This document shows, in pieces, positions 15,277 through 24,048 of a stretch of 64,000 nucleotides of DNA (its first letter is position 1; every line of letters begins with the position of its first letter). The DNA is from Mesoflavibacter sp. (GTDB taxonomy: Bacteria > Pseudomonadota > Alphaproteobacteria > UBA8366 > Aestuariispiraceae): positions 3,130,148 through 3,194,147 of the forward strand of contig CP051228.1 in assembly GCA_017792345.1 (NCBI GenBank). The letters run 5' to 3'. Below the pieces are notes generated by a model, which had not been told where the DNA came from, made no database searches, and saw nothing but the letters and a program-made list of their open reading frames with translations. Position numbers and translations under genes: made by a program.

Positions 15277-17190
15277 ATGTGCGGGATAGCAGGTTTCTTC
15301 GATACCGGTAGACGGACCGACGCGCGGCGGCTGACGGAGATCGGCCGCGCGATGACCGATGCCATGCATCATCGCGGCCCGGATATGGGCGATGTCTGGG
15401 GCGACGAAGCGGCCGGGATCTGCCTTGGTTTCCGCCGCCTGGCGATCATCGATCTGTCGCCCGCGGGCCATCAACCGATGCATTCCGCCGACGGGCGCTA
15501 TGTCATCACCTATAATGGTGAGATCTATAATTATCGCGAACTGGCCGAGGATGTCGCCGCGCGCGGGCATAAGTTCCGGGGATCGTCCGATACCGAGGTG
15601 ATGCTGGAACTCTTCGCCCGCGACGGGGTGGAAAAGACGCTCCCGCGCCTGATCGGCATGTTCGCCATTGCCTTGTGGGATCGTCAGGAACGGCGTCTGA
15701 CCCTGATCCGCGACCGGCTGGGTATCAAGCCGCTGTATTTCGGACGTCAGGGCGGGCAGGTCTTCTGGGGCTCCGAACTGAAGGCGGTGCGCGCCCATCC
15801 CGATTTCCGGGCGGAGGTCGATCCGCTGGCGCTGGACGGGTTCCTGAAAGGCAACGCCGTCGCGGCGCCGGGCTGCATTTATCGCGATATGGAGGCCTTG
15901 CATCCGGGCGGCTACGCCGTGATCGAGGCCGATGGCGAGATTTCCCGCAAGCGTTTCTGGGCGATGACCGATGTCGGGCGCCAGCCGGTGCAGGAGCTGG
16001 GCGACCGAGAATTGGTGGACCGCACGGAAGAGCTTGTGTCCGACGCCGTCCGGCGCCGGATGGTAGCGGATGTGCCGCTGGGGGCGCTGCTCTCCGGCGG
16101 GGTGGATTCCTCGACGGTCGTTGCCTTGATGCAGAAGGCGTCCGACCGTCCGGTGAAGACCTATACGATCGGCTTCGGCGCCGCGGATTATGACGAGGCG
16201 GAGCATGCCAAGGCCGTGGCGGCCCATCTCGGCACGGACCACACCGAACTGAGCCTGTCCGCCGACGATGCCCGCGACCTGATCCCGAATCTGCCGGACT
16301 GGTTCGATGAGCCTTTCGCGGATTCCTCCGCCCTGCCGACCTTCCTGGTTTGCCGTCTTGCGCGGCAGAGCGTGACCGTGGCGTTGAGCGGCGATGGCGG
16401 GGACGAGGTCTTTTTTGGCTATAACCGGCATCGCGCGCTGAATGCGATGGAACGGCGGCTGGGTGGCGTGCCGGGCCCGTTGCGGCGACTGGCCGGCTGC
16501 GCGCTGGCCGCGCCGGGGCCGGCCCTGTGGGATAGTCTGGCGCAGGCCATTCCGGCGAAGTACCGCCCCCGCATGGCCGGGACGAAGGCGCAGAAACTGG
16601 CGCGGGCATTGGCGGCCGAATCGTCGGACGCGCGTTATCTGGATATGATCACCCATTGGCCGGAAGACCTGACCGGCCTGGGCCGCGCGGCGGCGATGCC
16701 GGACGGCGCGCCGGACCGGGATGCGGCGGCGCGGGCGGCCTGGGCGGATACGGTCGGTTACCTGCCCAATGACATCCTGACGAAGGTCGACCGGGCCAGC
16801 ATGGCGGTCAGCCTGGAAGCGCGGGTCCCCCTGCTGGACCACCGGGTGGTCGAATTCGCCTGGACCCTGCCGACCGATGCGAAAATCCGCAACGGCGTCA
16901 CCAAATGGCCGTTGCGCGAGGTTCTGTACCGCCACGTCCCGAAGGAACTGGTCGACCGGCCGAAATCCGGTTTCGCCATTCCGCTGGGCGAATGGCTGTC
17001 GGGGCCGTTGCGCGACTGGGCCGAAACCCTGCTGGCCGAGGACCGCCTGAAGGCGCGCGGCTGGATCGACCCGGCACCCGTTCGCCGCGCCTGGCGGGAT
17101 CATCTGCACGGGCGCGGGGCCCGGGCCGAGGCGCTGTGGGGCGTGTGCATGCTGGAGGCCTGGGCGGAACGCTGGATCGGCCGGGCATGA
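15277..17190 (+). CDS. Asparagine synthase (glutamine-hydrolysing)-like amidotransferase
   Basis: 637 aa, a typical AsnB length. Cys2 (MCGIAGFF) is the glutaminase nucleophile; NGEIYNYREL, SDTEVMLEL and the first ~210 residues form the class II glutaminase domain. The synthetase half has the pyrophosphate loop LLSGGVDSS, and SGDGGDEVFFGYNRH. AsnB paralogues in sugar-gene clusters often amidate sugar acids or surface glycans rather than make free asparagine. It overlaps the following glycosyltransferase by 4 bases (ATGA), which favours a glycan role here. A housekeeping asparagine synthetase cannot be excluded. Confidence 0.85.
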   Translation: MCGIAGFFDTGRRTDARRLTEIGRAMTDAMHHRGPDMGDVWGDEAAGICLGFRRLAIIDLSPAGHQPMHSADGRYVITYNGEIYNYRELAEDVAARGHKFRGSSDTEVMLELFARDGVEKTLPRLIGMFAIALWDRQERRLTLIRDRLGIKPLYFGRQGGQVFWGSELKAVRAHPDFRAEVDPLALDGFLKGNAVAAPGCIYRDMEALHPGGYAVIEADGEISRKRFWAMTDVGRQPVQELGDRELVDRTEELVSDAVRRRMVADVPLGALLSGGVDSSTVVALMQKASDRPVKTYTIGFGAADYDEAEHAKAVAAHLGTDHTELSLSADDARDLIPNLPDWFDEPFADSSALPTFLVCRLARQSVTVALSGDGGDEVFFGYNRHRALNAMERRLGGVPGPLRRLAGCALAAPGPALWDSLAQAIPAKYRPRMAGTKAQKLARALAAESSDARYLDMITHWPEDLTGLGRAAAMPDGAPDRDAAARAAWADTVGYLPNDILTKVDRASMAVSLEARVPLLDHRVVEFAWTLPTDAKIRNGVTKWPLREVLYRHVPKELVDRPKSGFAIPLGEWLSGPLRDWAETLLAEDRLKARGWIDPAPVRRAWRDHLHGRGARAEALWGVCMLEAWAERWIGRA

Positions 17191-18344
17191 GCGGGGCGCT
17201 GACAGGCAAGACCGTTCTCTACCTCGTCACCGAGGATTGGTATTTCTGGTCCCATCGTCTGCCCTTCGCCCGCGCCGCGCGGGATTCCGGTGCCCGCGTG
17301 ATCGTTGCCAGCCGCATGGCGGCGCATCGCGACCGCATCCTGGCCGAAGGGTTCCAGGCCGCCGATATCCCATTCGACCGCTCGGGGCTGAACCCGCTGC
17401 GCGATCTTAAGACCGTGCGCGCCATCCTGTCCCTCTATCGGCGGGAAAAGCCGGATCTGGTTCACCATGTCGCCATGAAGCCGGTTCTGTATGGCGGTAT
17501 CGCGGCGGCGCTGGCGAAGATTCCGGCGGTGATCAATGCCATGGCCGGTCTCGGTTTCCTGTTCATCGCCGATGGGCTGAAAATCCGGATGATCCGGCCT
17601 ATTGTGGAATGGTCGTTCCGGAAACTGGGCAATCGCCGCAACACGGTCCTGATCGTCCAGAACGGCGACGACGCGGACCTTTTCGCGGATCGCATCGGCG
17701 TGGCGCGTGACCGGATTCGGGTAATCCGCGGGTCCGGTGTCGATATCGACCGGTTTCGTCCGGGACCGGAACCGGAGGGCGTGCCGGTCGCGGTCTGTGT
17801 CAGCCGCATGTTGTGGGACAAGGGGATCGGCGAATTGGTCGAGGCCGCCCGCATCCTGCAACAGCGCGGCGTGTCCATTCGCATCCGTCTGGTCGGTCCG
17901 ACTGATGCCAACCCGGCCAGCATTCCGGTCGCGACACTGAAAGCCTGGCAGGATTCAGGATTGGTAGAGGTCGCCGGACCGTCCGATGATATTCCCGGCG
18001 CCTATCGCGACGCCCATATCGCCGTGCTGCCGTCCTATCGCGAAGGCCTGCCGAAATCGCTGCTGGAAGGGGCGGCGTGCGGCCGTCCGGTTGTGGCGAC
18101 CGATGTGCCGGGGTGCCGCGAAATCTGCCGCGACGGTGAAACGGGCATCCGGGTGCCGCTGAAATCGGTCGCGCCGCTGGCGGATGCATTGCAGCGTCTG
18201 GTGGAGGACGCCGGTCTGCGCCGGAAACTGGGCGACGGGGCGCGGCGCGCCGTCGAAACGGAATTTGCCGAAGCGATCGTCGTCGCAGAAACGATGGCGC
18301 TTTATGAACAAGCCTTGCAGGGAGGACCCAAGAATGAGCTATGA
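17187..18344 (+). CDS. Family 4 glycosyltransferase
   Basis: 385 aa from ATG 17187. The N-terminal acceptor domain begins with the strand TVLYLVTEDWYFWSHRLPFA and includes HHVAMKPVLYGGIAA. The C-terminal donor domain shows the GT4 signature PSYREGLPKSLLEGAACGRPVVATDVPG, with the E-x7-E motif that binds the nucleotide sugar. It transfers a sugar from a nucleotide or polyprenyl donor during polysaccharide or O-antigen assembly. It belongs to the asnB-like/GT4/SDR operon, overlapping the next gene by 11 bases. Donor and acceptor are unknown. Confidence 0.9.
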   Translation: MSGALTGKTVLYLVTEDWYFWSHRLPFARAARDSGARVIVASRMAAHRDRILAEGFQAADIPFDRSGLNPLRDLKTVRAILSLYRREKPDLVHHVAMKPVLYGGIAAALAKIPAVINAMAGLGFLFIADGLKIRMIRPIVEWSFRKLGNRRNTVLIVQNGDDADLFADRIGVARDRIRVIRGSGVDIDRFRPGPEPEGVPVAVCVSRMLWDKGIGELVEAARILQQRGVSIRIRLVGPTDANPASIPVATLKAWQDSGLVEVAGPSDDIPGAYRDAHIAVLPSYREGLPKSLLEGAACGRPVVATDVPGCREICRDGETGIRVPLKSVAPLADALQRLVEDAGLRRKLGDGARRAVETEFAEAIVVAETMALYEQALQGGPKNEL

Positions 18345-19110
18345 CCTGAGCGGCAAACGCATTCTGATCAGCGCTGGCGGGGCGGGGATTGGACGCCTGA
18401 TGGCGGAAACCATGGCCGATGCCGGGGCCAAGGTCTATGTCTGCGACATCGATGACGCGGCGCTGGCCGACCTTGCCAAGGCGCGGCCGACGATCGGGCA
18501 GATTCAGGCGGACGTCGCTGACCGGGCGGCGGTCGACCGGTTCATCGATACCGGCTTCGAATTCCTGGGTGGCGTTGACGTGTTGGTCAACAATGCCGGG
18601 ATCGCCGGGCCGACCGGCGCGGTGGAAGATATCGACCCGGCGGATTTCGAACGCACCCTGCAGATCAATGTCATGGGCCATTTCCTGTGCACAAGGCGGG
18701 TCGTGCCGCTGTTGAAAGCGAATGGCGGCGGGGCGATCGTCAACCTGTCCTCGGCAGCGGGCAAATTCGCTTTTCCGCTGCGCACGCCCTATTCGGCATC
18801 GAAATGGGGCGTCGTCGGCTTCACCAAGTCGCTGGCGGCCGAGTTGGGGCCGCACAATATCCGCGTCAACGCGATCCTGCCGGGCGCGGTCGAGGGCGAG
18901 CGGATCGACCGCGTCATCGCCGCCAAGGCCGCCGCGCGGGGCGTGCCCTTTGACGAGATGAAACAGATGTATACCGGTCTTGCCTCCATGAACCGGCTGA
19001 TCCCGCCCTCCGACATTGTCGCCATGGCCATGTTCCTGGCGTCGGATGATTGCGGGACCTTGTCCGGCCAGGCGCTCAGCGTCGACGGGGATACCCAGTA
19101 TCTGCGATAG
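18334..19110 (+). CDS. Short-chain dehydrogenase/reductase
   Basis: 258 aa, with GGAGGA seven bases before ATG 18334. Classical SDR features are present: cofactor loop SAGGAGIGRLMAE, acidic CDIDD ending beta-2 (suggesting NAD(H)), VNNAGIAG, catalytic Ser in VNLSSAAGKFAF, and YSASK with the catalytic Tyr and Lys. IRVNAILPGAVEGERID and SGQALSVDGDTQYL are typical of the 3-ketoacyl reductase-like subgroup. It ends the operon starting with the asparagine-synthase-like gene, so it may process a sugar intermediate, but SDR substrates cannot be assigned by sequence. Confidence 0.88.
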   Translation: MSYDLSGKRILISAGGAGIGRLMAETMADAGAKVYVCDIDDAALADLAKARPTIGQIQADVADRAAVDRFIDTGFEFLGGVDVLVNNAGIAGPTGAVEDIDPADFERTLQINVMGHFLCTRRVVPLLKANGGGAIVNLSSAAGKFAFPLRTPYSASKWGVVGFTKSLAAELGPHNIRVNAILPGAVEGERIDRVIAAKAAARGVPFDEMKQMYTGLASMNRLIPPSDIVAMAMFLASDDCGTLSGQALSVDGDTQYLR

Positions 19111-19203
19111 CGGGACGTTCACGAAGACAGGATCGGTCCGAATTTGCATTCGGCGCGGATCGGCGCGACCATAAGGTTTGTCCCTCCGGTTTAGGAATGC
19201 GCC

Positions 19204-19545
19204 ATGACCGATACCCGACCTTGGGAAGAACAGTTCCATGTGGAACGGATCGAAGTCGTCGAGGAAACGCCGACCCTTCGAGTCCTGGAAATGACGCTGG
19301 CGCCGGGGGACAAGGTGCCCTGGCATTGGCATTCCAACATTGTCGACCGGTTCTATTGCCTGGACGGCACGGTCGAAATTGAATCCCGCGCCCCGAAATC
19401 GATGCATCGGCTGACCGCCGGTGGCAAATGCGCGATGGACCCGAAGGTCGCCCACGAAGTGCGCAATATCGGGTCCGACACGGCGCGGCTGATCCTGGTG
19501 CAGGGGATCGGGCCCTATGACTATCACCCGGTCGGTCATGAGTAA
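19204..19545 (+). CDS. Small cupin-domain protein
   Basis: 113 aa, a single cupin barrel. The first motif is G-DKVPWHWHSN-I-DRFYCLDGTVEI, whose HWH and following Asp/Glu can bind metal. The second is KVAHEVRNIGSDTARLILVQG. Such one-domain cupins are often dioxygenases, isomerases or binding proteins for small molecules. It leads a tight three-gene group with the GFA protein (15-bp gap) and a secreted protein. The substrate is unknown. Confidence 0.8.
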   Translation: MTDTRPWEEQFHVERIEVVEETPTLRVLEMTLAPGDKVPWHWHSNIVDRFYCLDGTVEIESRAPKSMHRLTAGGKCAMDPKVAHEVRNIGSDTARLILVQGIGPYDYHPVGHE

Positions 19546-19560
19546 GCCGGAGGCCGCCTG

Positions 19561-20040
19561 ATGAAACTGGAAGGAAGCTGCCATTGCGGCGCGGTCCGAT
19601 TCACGGTCGAATCGCCGGAACCCTATCCCTATAACCGCTGCTACTGCACGATCTGCCGCAAGACGCAGGGCGGGGGCGGTTATGCCGTCAATCTGGGCGC
19701 GCGGTCGGAAACGCTGACCGTGGAAGGGCGGGATGCGGTGACCGTCTATCAGGCGCGGAACGACGACTTCGAAGACGGGCTGAGCCCGATGCGCCGACAT
19801 TTCTGCGGCAAATGCGGATCCGGCCTGTGGTGCTATGACCCGCGCTGGCCTGACCTCGTCCATCCCTTCGCGTCGGCCATCGACACGCCGCTGCCCACGC
19901 CACCGGAACATGTCCATCTGATGGTCCGCTACAAGGCGCCCTGGTGTGAAACGGAGGGTAAGGACAATGACCCGCAATTCGACGAGTACCCGTCGGAATC
20001 TCTGGCCGAGTGGCATGAGAAACGCGGCCTGACATGCTGA
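19561..20040 (+). CDS. GFA family (glutathione-dependent formaldehyde-activating enzyme-like) zinc protein
   Basis: 159 aa. Zinc-binding cysteines appear as CHCGAVRF at the start, CYCTICRKTQGG near residue 28, and CGKCGSGLWCYD near residue 82, the arrangement of the Mss4-like fold GFA family. The founding member speeds addition of glutathione to formaldehyde; most members have no known activity. It overlaps the next gene by 7 bases and follows the cupin closely, suggesting shared expression. No formaldehyde-oxidation genes are near, so the activity is uncertain. Confidence 0.82.
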   Translation: MKLEGSCHCGAVRFTVESPEPYPYNRCYCTICRKTQGGGGYAVNLGARSETLTVEGRDAVTVYQARNDDFEDGLSPMRRHFCGKCGSGLWCYDPRWPDLVHPFASAIDTPLPTPPEHVHLMVRYKAPWCETEGKDNDPQFDEYPSESLAEWHEKRGLTC

Positions 20041-20555
20041 CACGCCTGACCGCCTTATTTGCCGCCTGCCTCTGTCTGTCGGGGCCGGTTCAGGCGGAGG
20101 AGGCGGTCCGCAACCTGCGTGGTCTGACGCTGGGCATGTCGCGCGAGGCGGCCCTGGAGACGCTGAGCCATTTCCGCTTCTTCTGCGAACCGGCGATCCA
20201 GCACGGATACCGCCGCCATCATGGCACCCTGTGCCGGTACCGCGAATACCATTTTGGCATCTTCTTCACGGTGCGGCCGGATGACGGCACGGTCTATCGC
20301 ATTGAGGTCGAGGACAAGTACCCGAACGGGTTCGATCTGGAAGCGGTGGATGCGCGCCTGCGCGAACGGTTCGGCGAACCGGATGTGTCGAAACGCAACG
20401 CCATGTTTTCAGGGTCTTATCTTCGCGTCTGGGAACCGGATCTGACGGTTCGGCTGGAAGATTACGAGAAGGATACGATCCGTCTGGTCCTGGCGGATCC
20501 GTCGGTGGACGAGGATCTGCAACGCCAATGGTACGCGGAACTGCCGTCAGAATGA
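20034..20555 (+). CDS. Secreted hypothetical protein
   Basis: 173 aa with a clear Sec signal peptide (MLTRLTALFAACLCLSGPVQA, cleavage near residue 21). The mature part starts AVRNLRGLTLGMSREAALETL, a pattern seen in small periplasmic proteins that use a 'G-x-x-LGMS' helix, and has two cysteines (in FFCEP and TLCRY) that could form a disulfide. I do not recognise a named family. Its start overlaps the GFA stop by 7 bases; its stop overlaps that of the AEC transporter on the other strand. Confidence 0.7.
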   Translation: MLTRLTALFAACLCLSGPVQAEEAVRNLRGLTLGMSREAALETLSHFRFFCEPAIQHGYRRHHGTLCRYREYHFGIFFTVRPDDGTVYRIEVEDKYPNGFDLEAVDARLRERFGEPDVSKRNAMFSGSYLRVWEPDLTVRLEDYEKDTIRLVLADPSVDEDLQRQWYAELPSE

Positions 20556-21488
20556 GACGCCGAAAATGCGGCCCAGCAATACGATCGCAATCGGCAGGGT
20601 GATGAAGGACACCAGGGTCTGAAGCGTGACGATGGCCGCCATCAGCGGCGCGTCGCCGCCCATCTGCCGCGCCAGGGTGAAGCTGGATGCCGCCGTCGGC
20701 ACACAGGCGAAAATCATCGCGATCAGGGCCGGCAGTCCCTGCATGCCGACAACCTGAATGGCAGCGAACATGGCGGCGGGGAAGATCAGGAACTTGCCCG
20801 CCATGGACAGGACGACCGGCACGGTGCTGGCCTTCATCTGCGTCAGCCGCAGATTGGCGCCGATGCACAACAGAACGATGGGCAGCGCCGCGCCGCCCAG
20901 AATGTCGGTCGTGTCGTGCAGCACCGGGATCAAACCGACCCCCGACAGGTTGAAGACGACTCCCAGCAGGACGGAGATCAGCAGCGGGTTGCGTGCCAGA
21001 TCGCGCAGGATCGCCCGGACGACGCTGCGTTCCTCCTTCTGGGGCAGCATCCCGACCATCAGTGTCACGATGACGATATTCGTGACCGGGATCAGTACCG
21101 CCGTGACCAGGGCGGCGAGCGCCAGTCCGTCGGTCCCGAATACCCGGTCGGCCACGGCCAGCGCAATGAACGTGTTATGCCGCGCCGCGCCCTGCAGTAC
21201 CGAACTGCCGATGGTTCCCGGCATCCCGCACAGGCGCGCCGAGACCAGGCTGAACACCACCGCCCCGCCGAAACCCGACAATATGATCGCGGCATAGGAT
21301 CCGAACATGCCGCTGGAAAGTTGCAGGGTCGATGTCGTGTGGAACAGCAGGGCCGGGAACAGCACCCAGTAGACGATCTTGTCGTTCAGGTTCCAGAATT
21401 CGACTGACGGAATGCCGTTTCGGCGCAGAAGATTGCCCAGGACGATCAGCAGGAAGATCGGCGCAATGGTCCAAATGATGTCCAACAT
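20547..21488 (-). CDS. AEC (auxin efflux carrier) family transporter
   Basis: 313 aa, about ten hydrophobic helices in two five-helix halves, normal for the family. It opens with IIWTIAPIFLLIVLGNLLRRNG, and GAARHNTFIALAVADRVFG in the middle carries the conserved Asn of the crossover region. ANLRLTQMKA and ACVPTAASSFTLARQMGGD in the second half are also typical. Bacterial AEC proteins move organic acids such as malate or malonate across the inner membrane. The substrate here is unknown. It is a single gene with a long upstream gap containing a palindrome. Confidence 0.88.
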   Translation of the reverse strand: MLDIIWTIAPIFLLIVLGNLLRRNGIPSVEFWNLNDKIVYWVLFPALLFHTTSTLQLSSGMFGSYAAIILSGFGGAVVFSLVSARLCGMPGTIGSSVLQGAARHNTFIALAVADRVFGTDGLALAALVTAVLIPVTNIVIVTLMVGMLPQKEERSVVRAILRDLARNPLLISVLLGVVFNLSGVGLIPVLHDTTDILGGAALPIVLLCIGANLRLTQMKASTVPVVLSMAGKFLIFPAAMFAAIQVVGMQGLPALIAMIFACVPTAASSFTLARQMGGDAPLMAAIVTLQTLVSFITLPIAIVLLGRIFGVSF

Positions 21489-21793
21489 GCCTGAACCCCT
21501 GATTTCCCGATGGCGCGATTCCTGTCTCCTAGGCGGAGTCCGCGCCCGCGTCTACCTGTTCCCAAACGAAACATAGCAATGTCCAATATTGGATTGATTT
21601 TCATAGACATGATCAATGAATGGGCGAAATGTCTTACCATCTGCGCCCCGGGCCGGCAGCTTACGTGACCTTTCGGTGACACCGGGGCCGCGGATTGCCG
21701 GGACGCTTGCCCAGACCGGGCGGCGTATGGCAATACGCTGCGGACCCCCGGTTCCGCCGTTCCCGGCGTTCCTGCCGCCTTCGGGAGAAAGTC
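21489..21793. promoter_or_regulatory. 305-bp divergent intergenic region between AEC transporter and galU
   Basis: No gene is visible here. It holds an AT-rich segment (about 21565-21625) containing the perfect 12-bp palindrome TCCAATATTGGA at 21582-21593, about 95 bp before the AEC start. That placement would suit an operator for the AEC gene. The galU side (21650-21780) is GC-rich, and only the GGGAGAAA ribosome site is clear. Confidence 0.4.
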
Positions 21794-22663
21794 ATGCCCG
21801 CACCCGTCAGAAAGGCCGTCTTCCCGGTCGCCGGTCTCGGTACCCGTTTCCTTCCTGCCACCAAGGCGATCCCGAAGGAAATGCTGACCCTGGTCGACAA
21901 GCCGCTGATCCAATACGCGTTCGAAGAAGCCGCCGCCGCCGGGATCGAGGAGTTCATCTTCGTCACCGGGCGCGGCAAACAGGCGATGGAGGATCACTTC
22001 GATCTGGCCTTCGAGTTGAAGGCGACACTGGAAGCGCGCGGCAAGACCGCAGAGCTGGGCCAGATCCTGGATTTCCTGCCCGATCCCGGCAGCATCAAAT
22101 ATGTCCGTCAGACGGCGGCGCTGGGGCTGGGCCATGCGATCTGGTGCGCGCGCGACATGATCGGCGACGAACCCTTCGCGATCATTTCCCCGGACGATTT
22201 GGTCCTGTCTGAGACGCCCTGCATCAAGCAGTTGATCGACGCCCATGCGGAGATCGGCGGCAATGTTGTCGCGGTCGAGGATGTGCCGCGCGAACAGACT
22301 AACCGCTATGGCATCCTGGATACGCCGAACGCGGCCGACCGCCTGGCGCGGATCGACGGTCTGGTCGAGAAACCGGACCCGAAGGACGCGCCGTCGACCC
22401 TGTCGATCATCGGCCGCTATGTTCTGGATGGCGAGGTTTTCGAGCATCTGGCGCGCCACGAAAAGGGCGCGGGCGGCGAGATTCAATTGACCGACGCGAT
22501 GGCGAAGCTGATCGGCCGTCAGCCGTTCCACGGCCTGCGCTTCGAAGGCGAACGCTTCGACTGCGGCACCAAGACCGGTTGGCTGGCCGCGAATATCGCC
22601 TATTCCTTGGCGCGGCCGGATTTGGCCGAGGCCACCCGTGAGACCCTGGCGCGCTTTCGCTGA
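21794..22663 (+). CDS. galU: UTP-glucose-1-phosphate uridylyltransferase
   Basis: 289 aa from ATG 21794 with GGGAGAAA just upstream. The nucleotide-binding start KAVFPVAGLGTRFLPATKAIPKEML is the GalU signature, with the catalytic Lys in the KAIPKEM segment. YAFEEAAAAGIEEFIFVTGRGK, LGLGHAIWCARD and FDCGTKTGWLAANIAY are also diagnostic. It makes UDP-glucose, the substrate of the dehydrogenase encoded 44 bp downstream. Together they supply UDP-glucuronate for extracellular polysaccharide or lipid decoration. Confidence 0.96.
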   Translation: MPAPVRKAVFPVAGLGTRFLPATKAIPKEMLTLVDKPLIQYAFEEAAAAGIEEFIFVTGRGKQAMEDHFDLAFELKATLEARGKTAELGQILDFLPDPGSIKYVRQTAALGLGHAIWCARDMIGDEPFAIISPDDLVLSETPCIKQLIDAHAEIGGNVVAVEDVPREQTNRYGILDTPNAADRLARIDGLVEKPDPKDAPSTLSIIGRYVLDGEVFEHLARHEKGAGGEIQLTDAMAKLIGRQPFHGLRFEGERFDCGTKTGWLAANIAYSLARPDLAEATRETLARFR

Positions 22664-22707
22664 GCCGCCGATATCGAACCGCCGAGGCGGGGAGAGGTAG
22701 GAAGACA

Positions 22708-24027
22708 ATGATGCGTATCGCAATGATCGGCACCGGATATGTCGGGCTCGTTTCCGGCGCCTGTTTCGCCGATCTGGGCCACACCGTGACCTGCGTCGAC
22801 ATCGACCCGGAAAAGATCCGCAAGCTGGAAGCCGGGATCATTCCGATCTACGAACCGGGTCTGGAAGAACTGGTGAAGCGCAATGTGGAGGCGGGCCGCC
22901 TGTCCTTCACGACGGAAGTCTCCGAGGCGGTACCCGGCGCGGACGCGGCCTTTGTCGCGGTCGGCACGCCGCCGCGCCCGGAAGACGGCCATGCCGACAT
23001 GCGCTATGTCCATGCCGCCGCCGAGGCGATCGCGACCGCGATGACGGGGTTCACGGTCATCGTGGATAAGTCCACGGTCCCGGTCGGGACCGCGCGTGAG
23101 GTTTCGGAGATCATCGCGCGCATCCGCAACCCGGATGAGTACGAAGTCGTCTCGAACCCCGAATTCCTGCGGGAAGGGGCGGCGGTCGACGATTTCCTGG
23201 AACCGGACCGGGTCGTCGTAGGCGTGCGCAGCGAAAAGGCGCGCAATGTGATGGAAGGCGTCTATAAACCGCTGACCGACCGGGGGGTCCCGCTGCTGGT
23301 CACCGATCCGGAATCGGCGGAGCTGATCAAATACGCGGCCAACGCCTTCCTGGCGACCAAGATCGCCTTCATCAACGAGATCGCGGATGTCTGCGAACGC
23401 ACGGGCGCGAATGTTCATGAAGTGTCGCGCGGCATCGGCATGGATACGCGGATCGGGCCGAAATTCCTGATGCCCGGCCCCGGCTATGGCGGGTCGTGCT
23501 TCCCGAAGGATACGCTGGAACTGGTCGCGACCGCGCGGCGTCATGGCGCGCCGAGCCGGATTGTCGAGGCCGTTGTGGAATCGAACGATCATCGTAAGCG
23601 ATCGATGGCGGAGCGCGTGGCGCATGCGATGGGCGACAGCATCGACGGCAAAACCATTGCTGTGCTGGGCCTGACCTTCAAGGCCGAGACCGACGATATG
23701 CGCGAAAGCCCGTCCATCGACATTGTCGCGGGCCTGCAGGAACAGGGCGCAAAGGTCGTGGTCCACGATCCCAAGGGGATGGAATCGGCGAAATCCCTTC
23801 TCTCCGGGGTCGAATGGGCCAATAATGCATATGAAGCCATGAACGGCGCGGATGCGGCCGTAATCGTCACCGAATGGACGGCTTACCGCACACTGGACCT
23901 GGACCGAGTTCTAAAAACTCTGGCGCGTCCGGTGATGATTGACTTGCGGAATCTGTTCGATCCCGATGACATGGCGGCACGGGGGTTCACCTATGCCAGC
24001 GTCGGCCGGGTTTTGGCCACTGGGTAG
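22708..24027 (+). CDS. UDP-glucose 6-dehydrogenase
   Basis: 439 aa. GAGAGGTAGGA precedes two adjacent ATGs (22708, 22711); either could be used. The N-terminal NAD fold MRIAMIGTGYVGLVSGACFADLG is followed by PPRPEDGHADM, STVPVGTA and SNPEFLREGAAVDDFL. The catalytic Cys lies in GPGYGGSCFPKDTLEL near residue 260. The C-terminal half has LGLTFKAETDDMRESPS. The enzyme oxidises UDP-glucose twice to UDP-glucuronate in the cytosol. It follows galU in the same operon. Confidence 0.95.
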   Translation: MMRIAMIGTGYVGLVSGACFADLGHTVTCVDIDPEKIRKLEAGIIPIYEPGLEELVKRNVEAGRLSFTTEVSEAVPGADAAFVAVGTPPRPEDGHADMRYVHAAAEAIATAMTGFTVIVDKSTVPVGTAREVSEIIARIRNPDEYEVVSNPEFLREGAAVDDFLEPDRVVVGVRSEKARNVMEGVYKPLTDRGVPLLVTDPESAELIKYAANAFLATKIAFINEIADVCERTGANVHEVSRGIGMDTRIGPKFLMPGPGYGGSCFPKDTLELVATARRHGAPSRIVEAVVESNDHRKRSMAERVAHAMGDSIDGKTIAVLGLTFKAETDDMRESPSIDIVAGLQEQGAKVVVHDPKGMESAKSLLSGVEWANNAYEAMNGADAAVIVTEWTAYRTLDLDRVLKTLARPVMIDLRNLFDPDDMAARGFTYASVGRVLATG

Positions 24028-24048
24028 GGTTTGAAGGGGTGTTAGACA

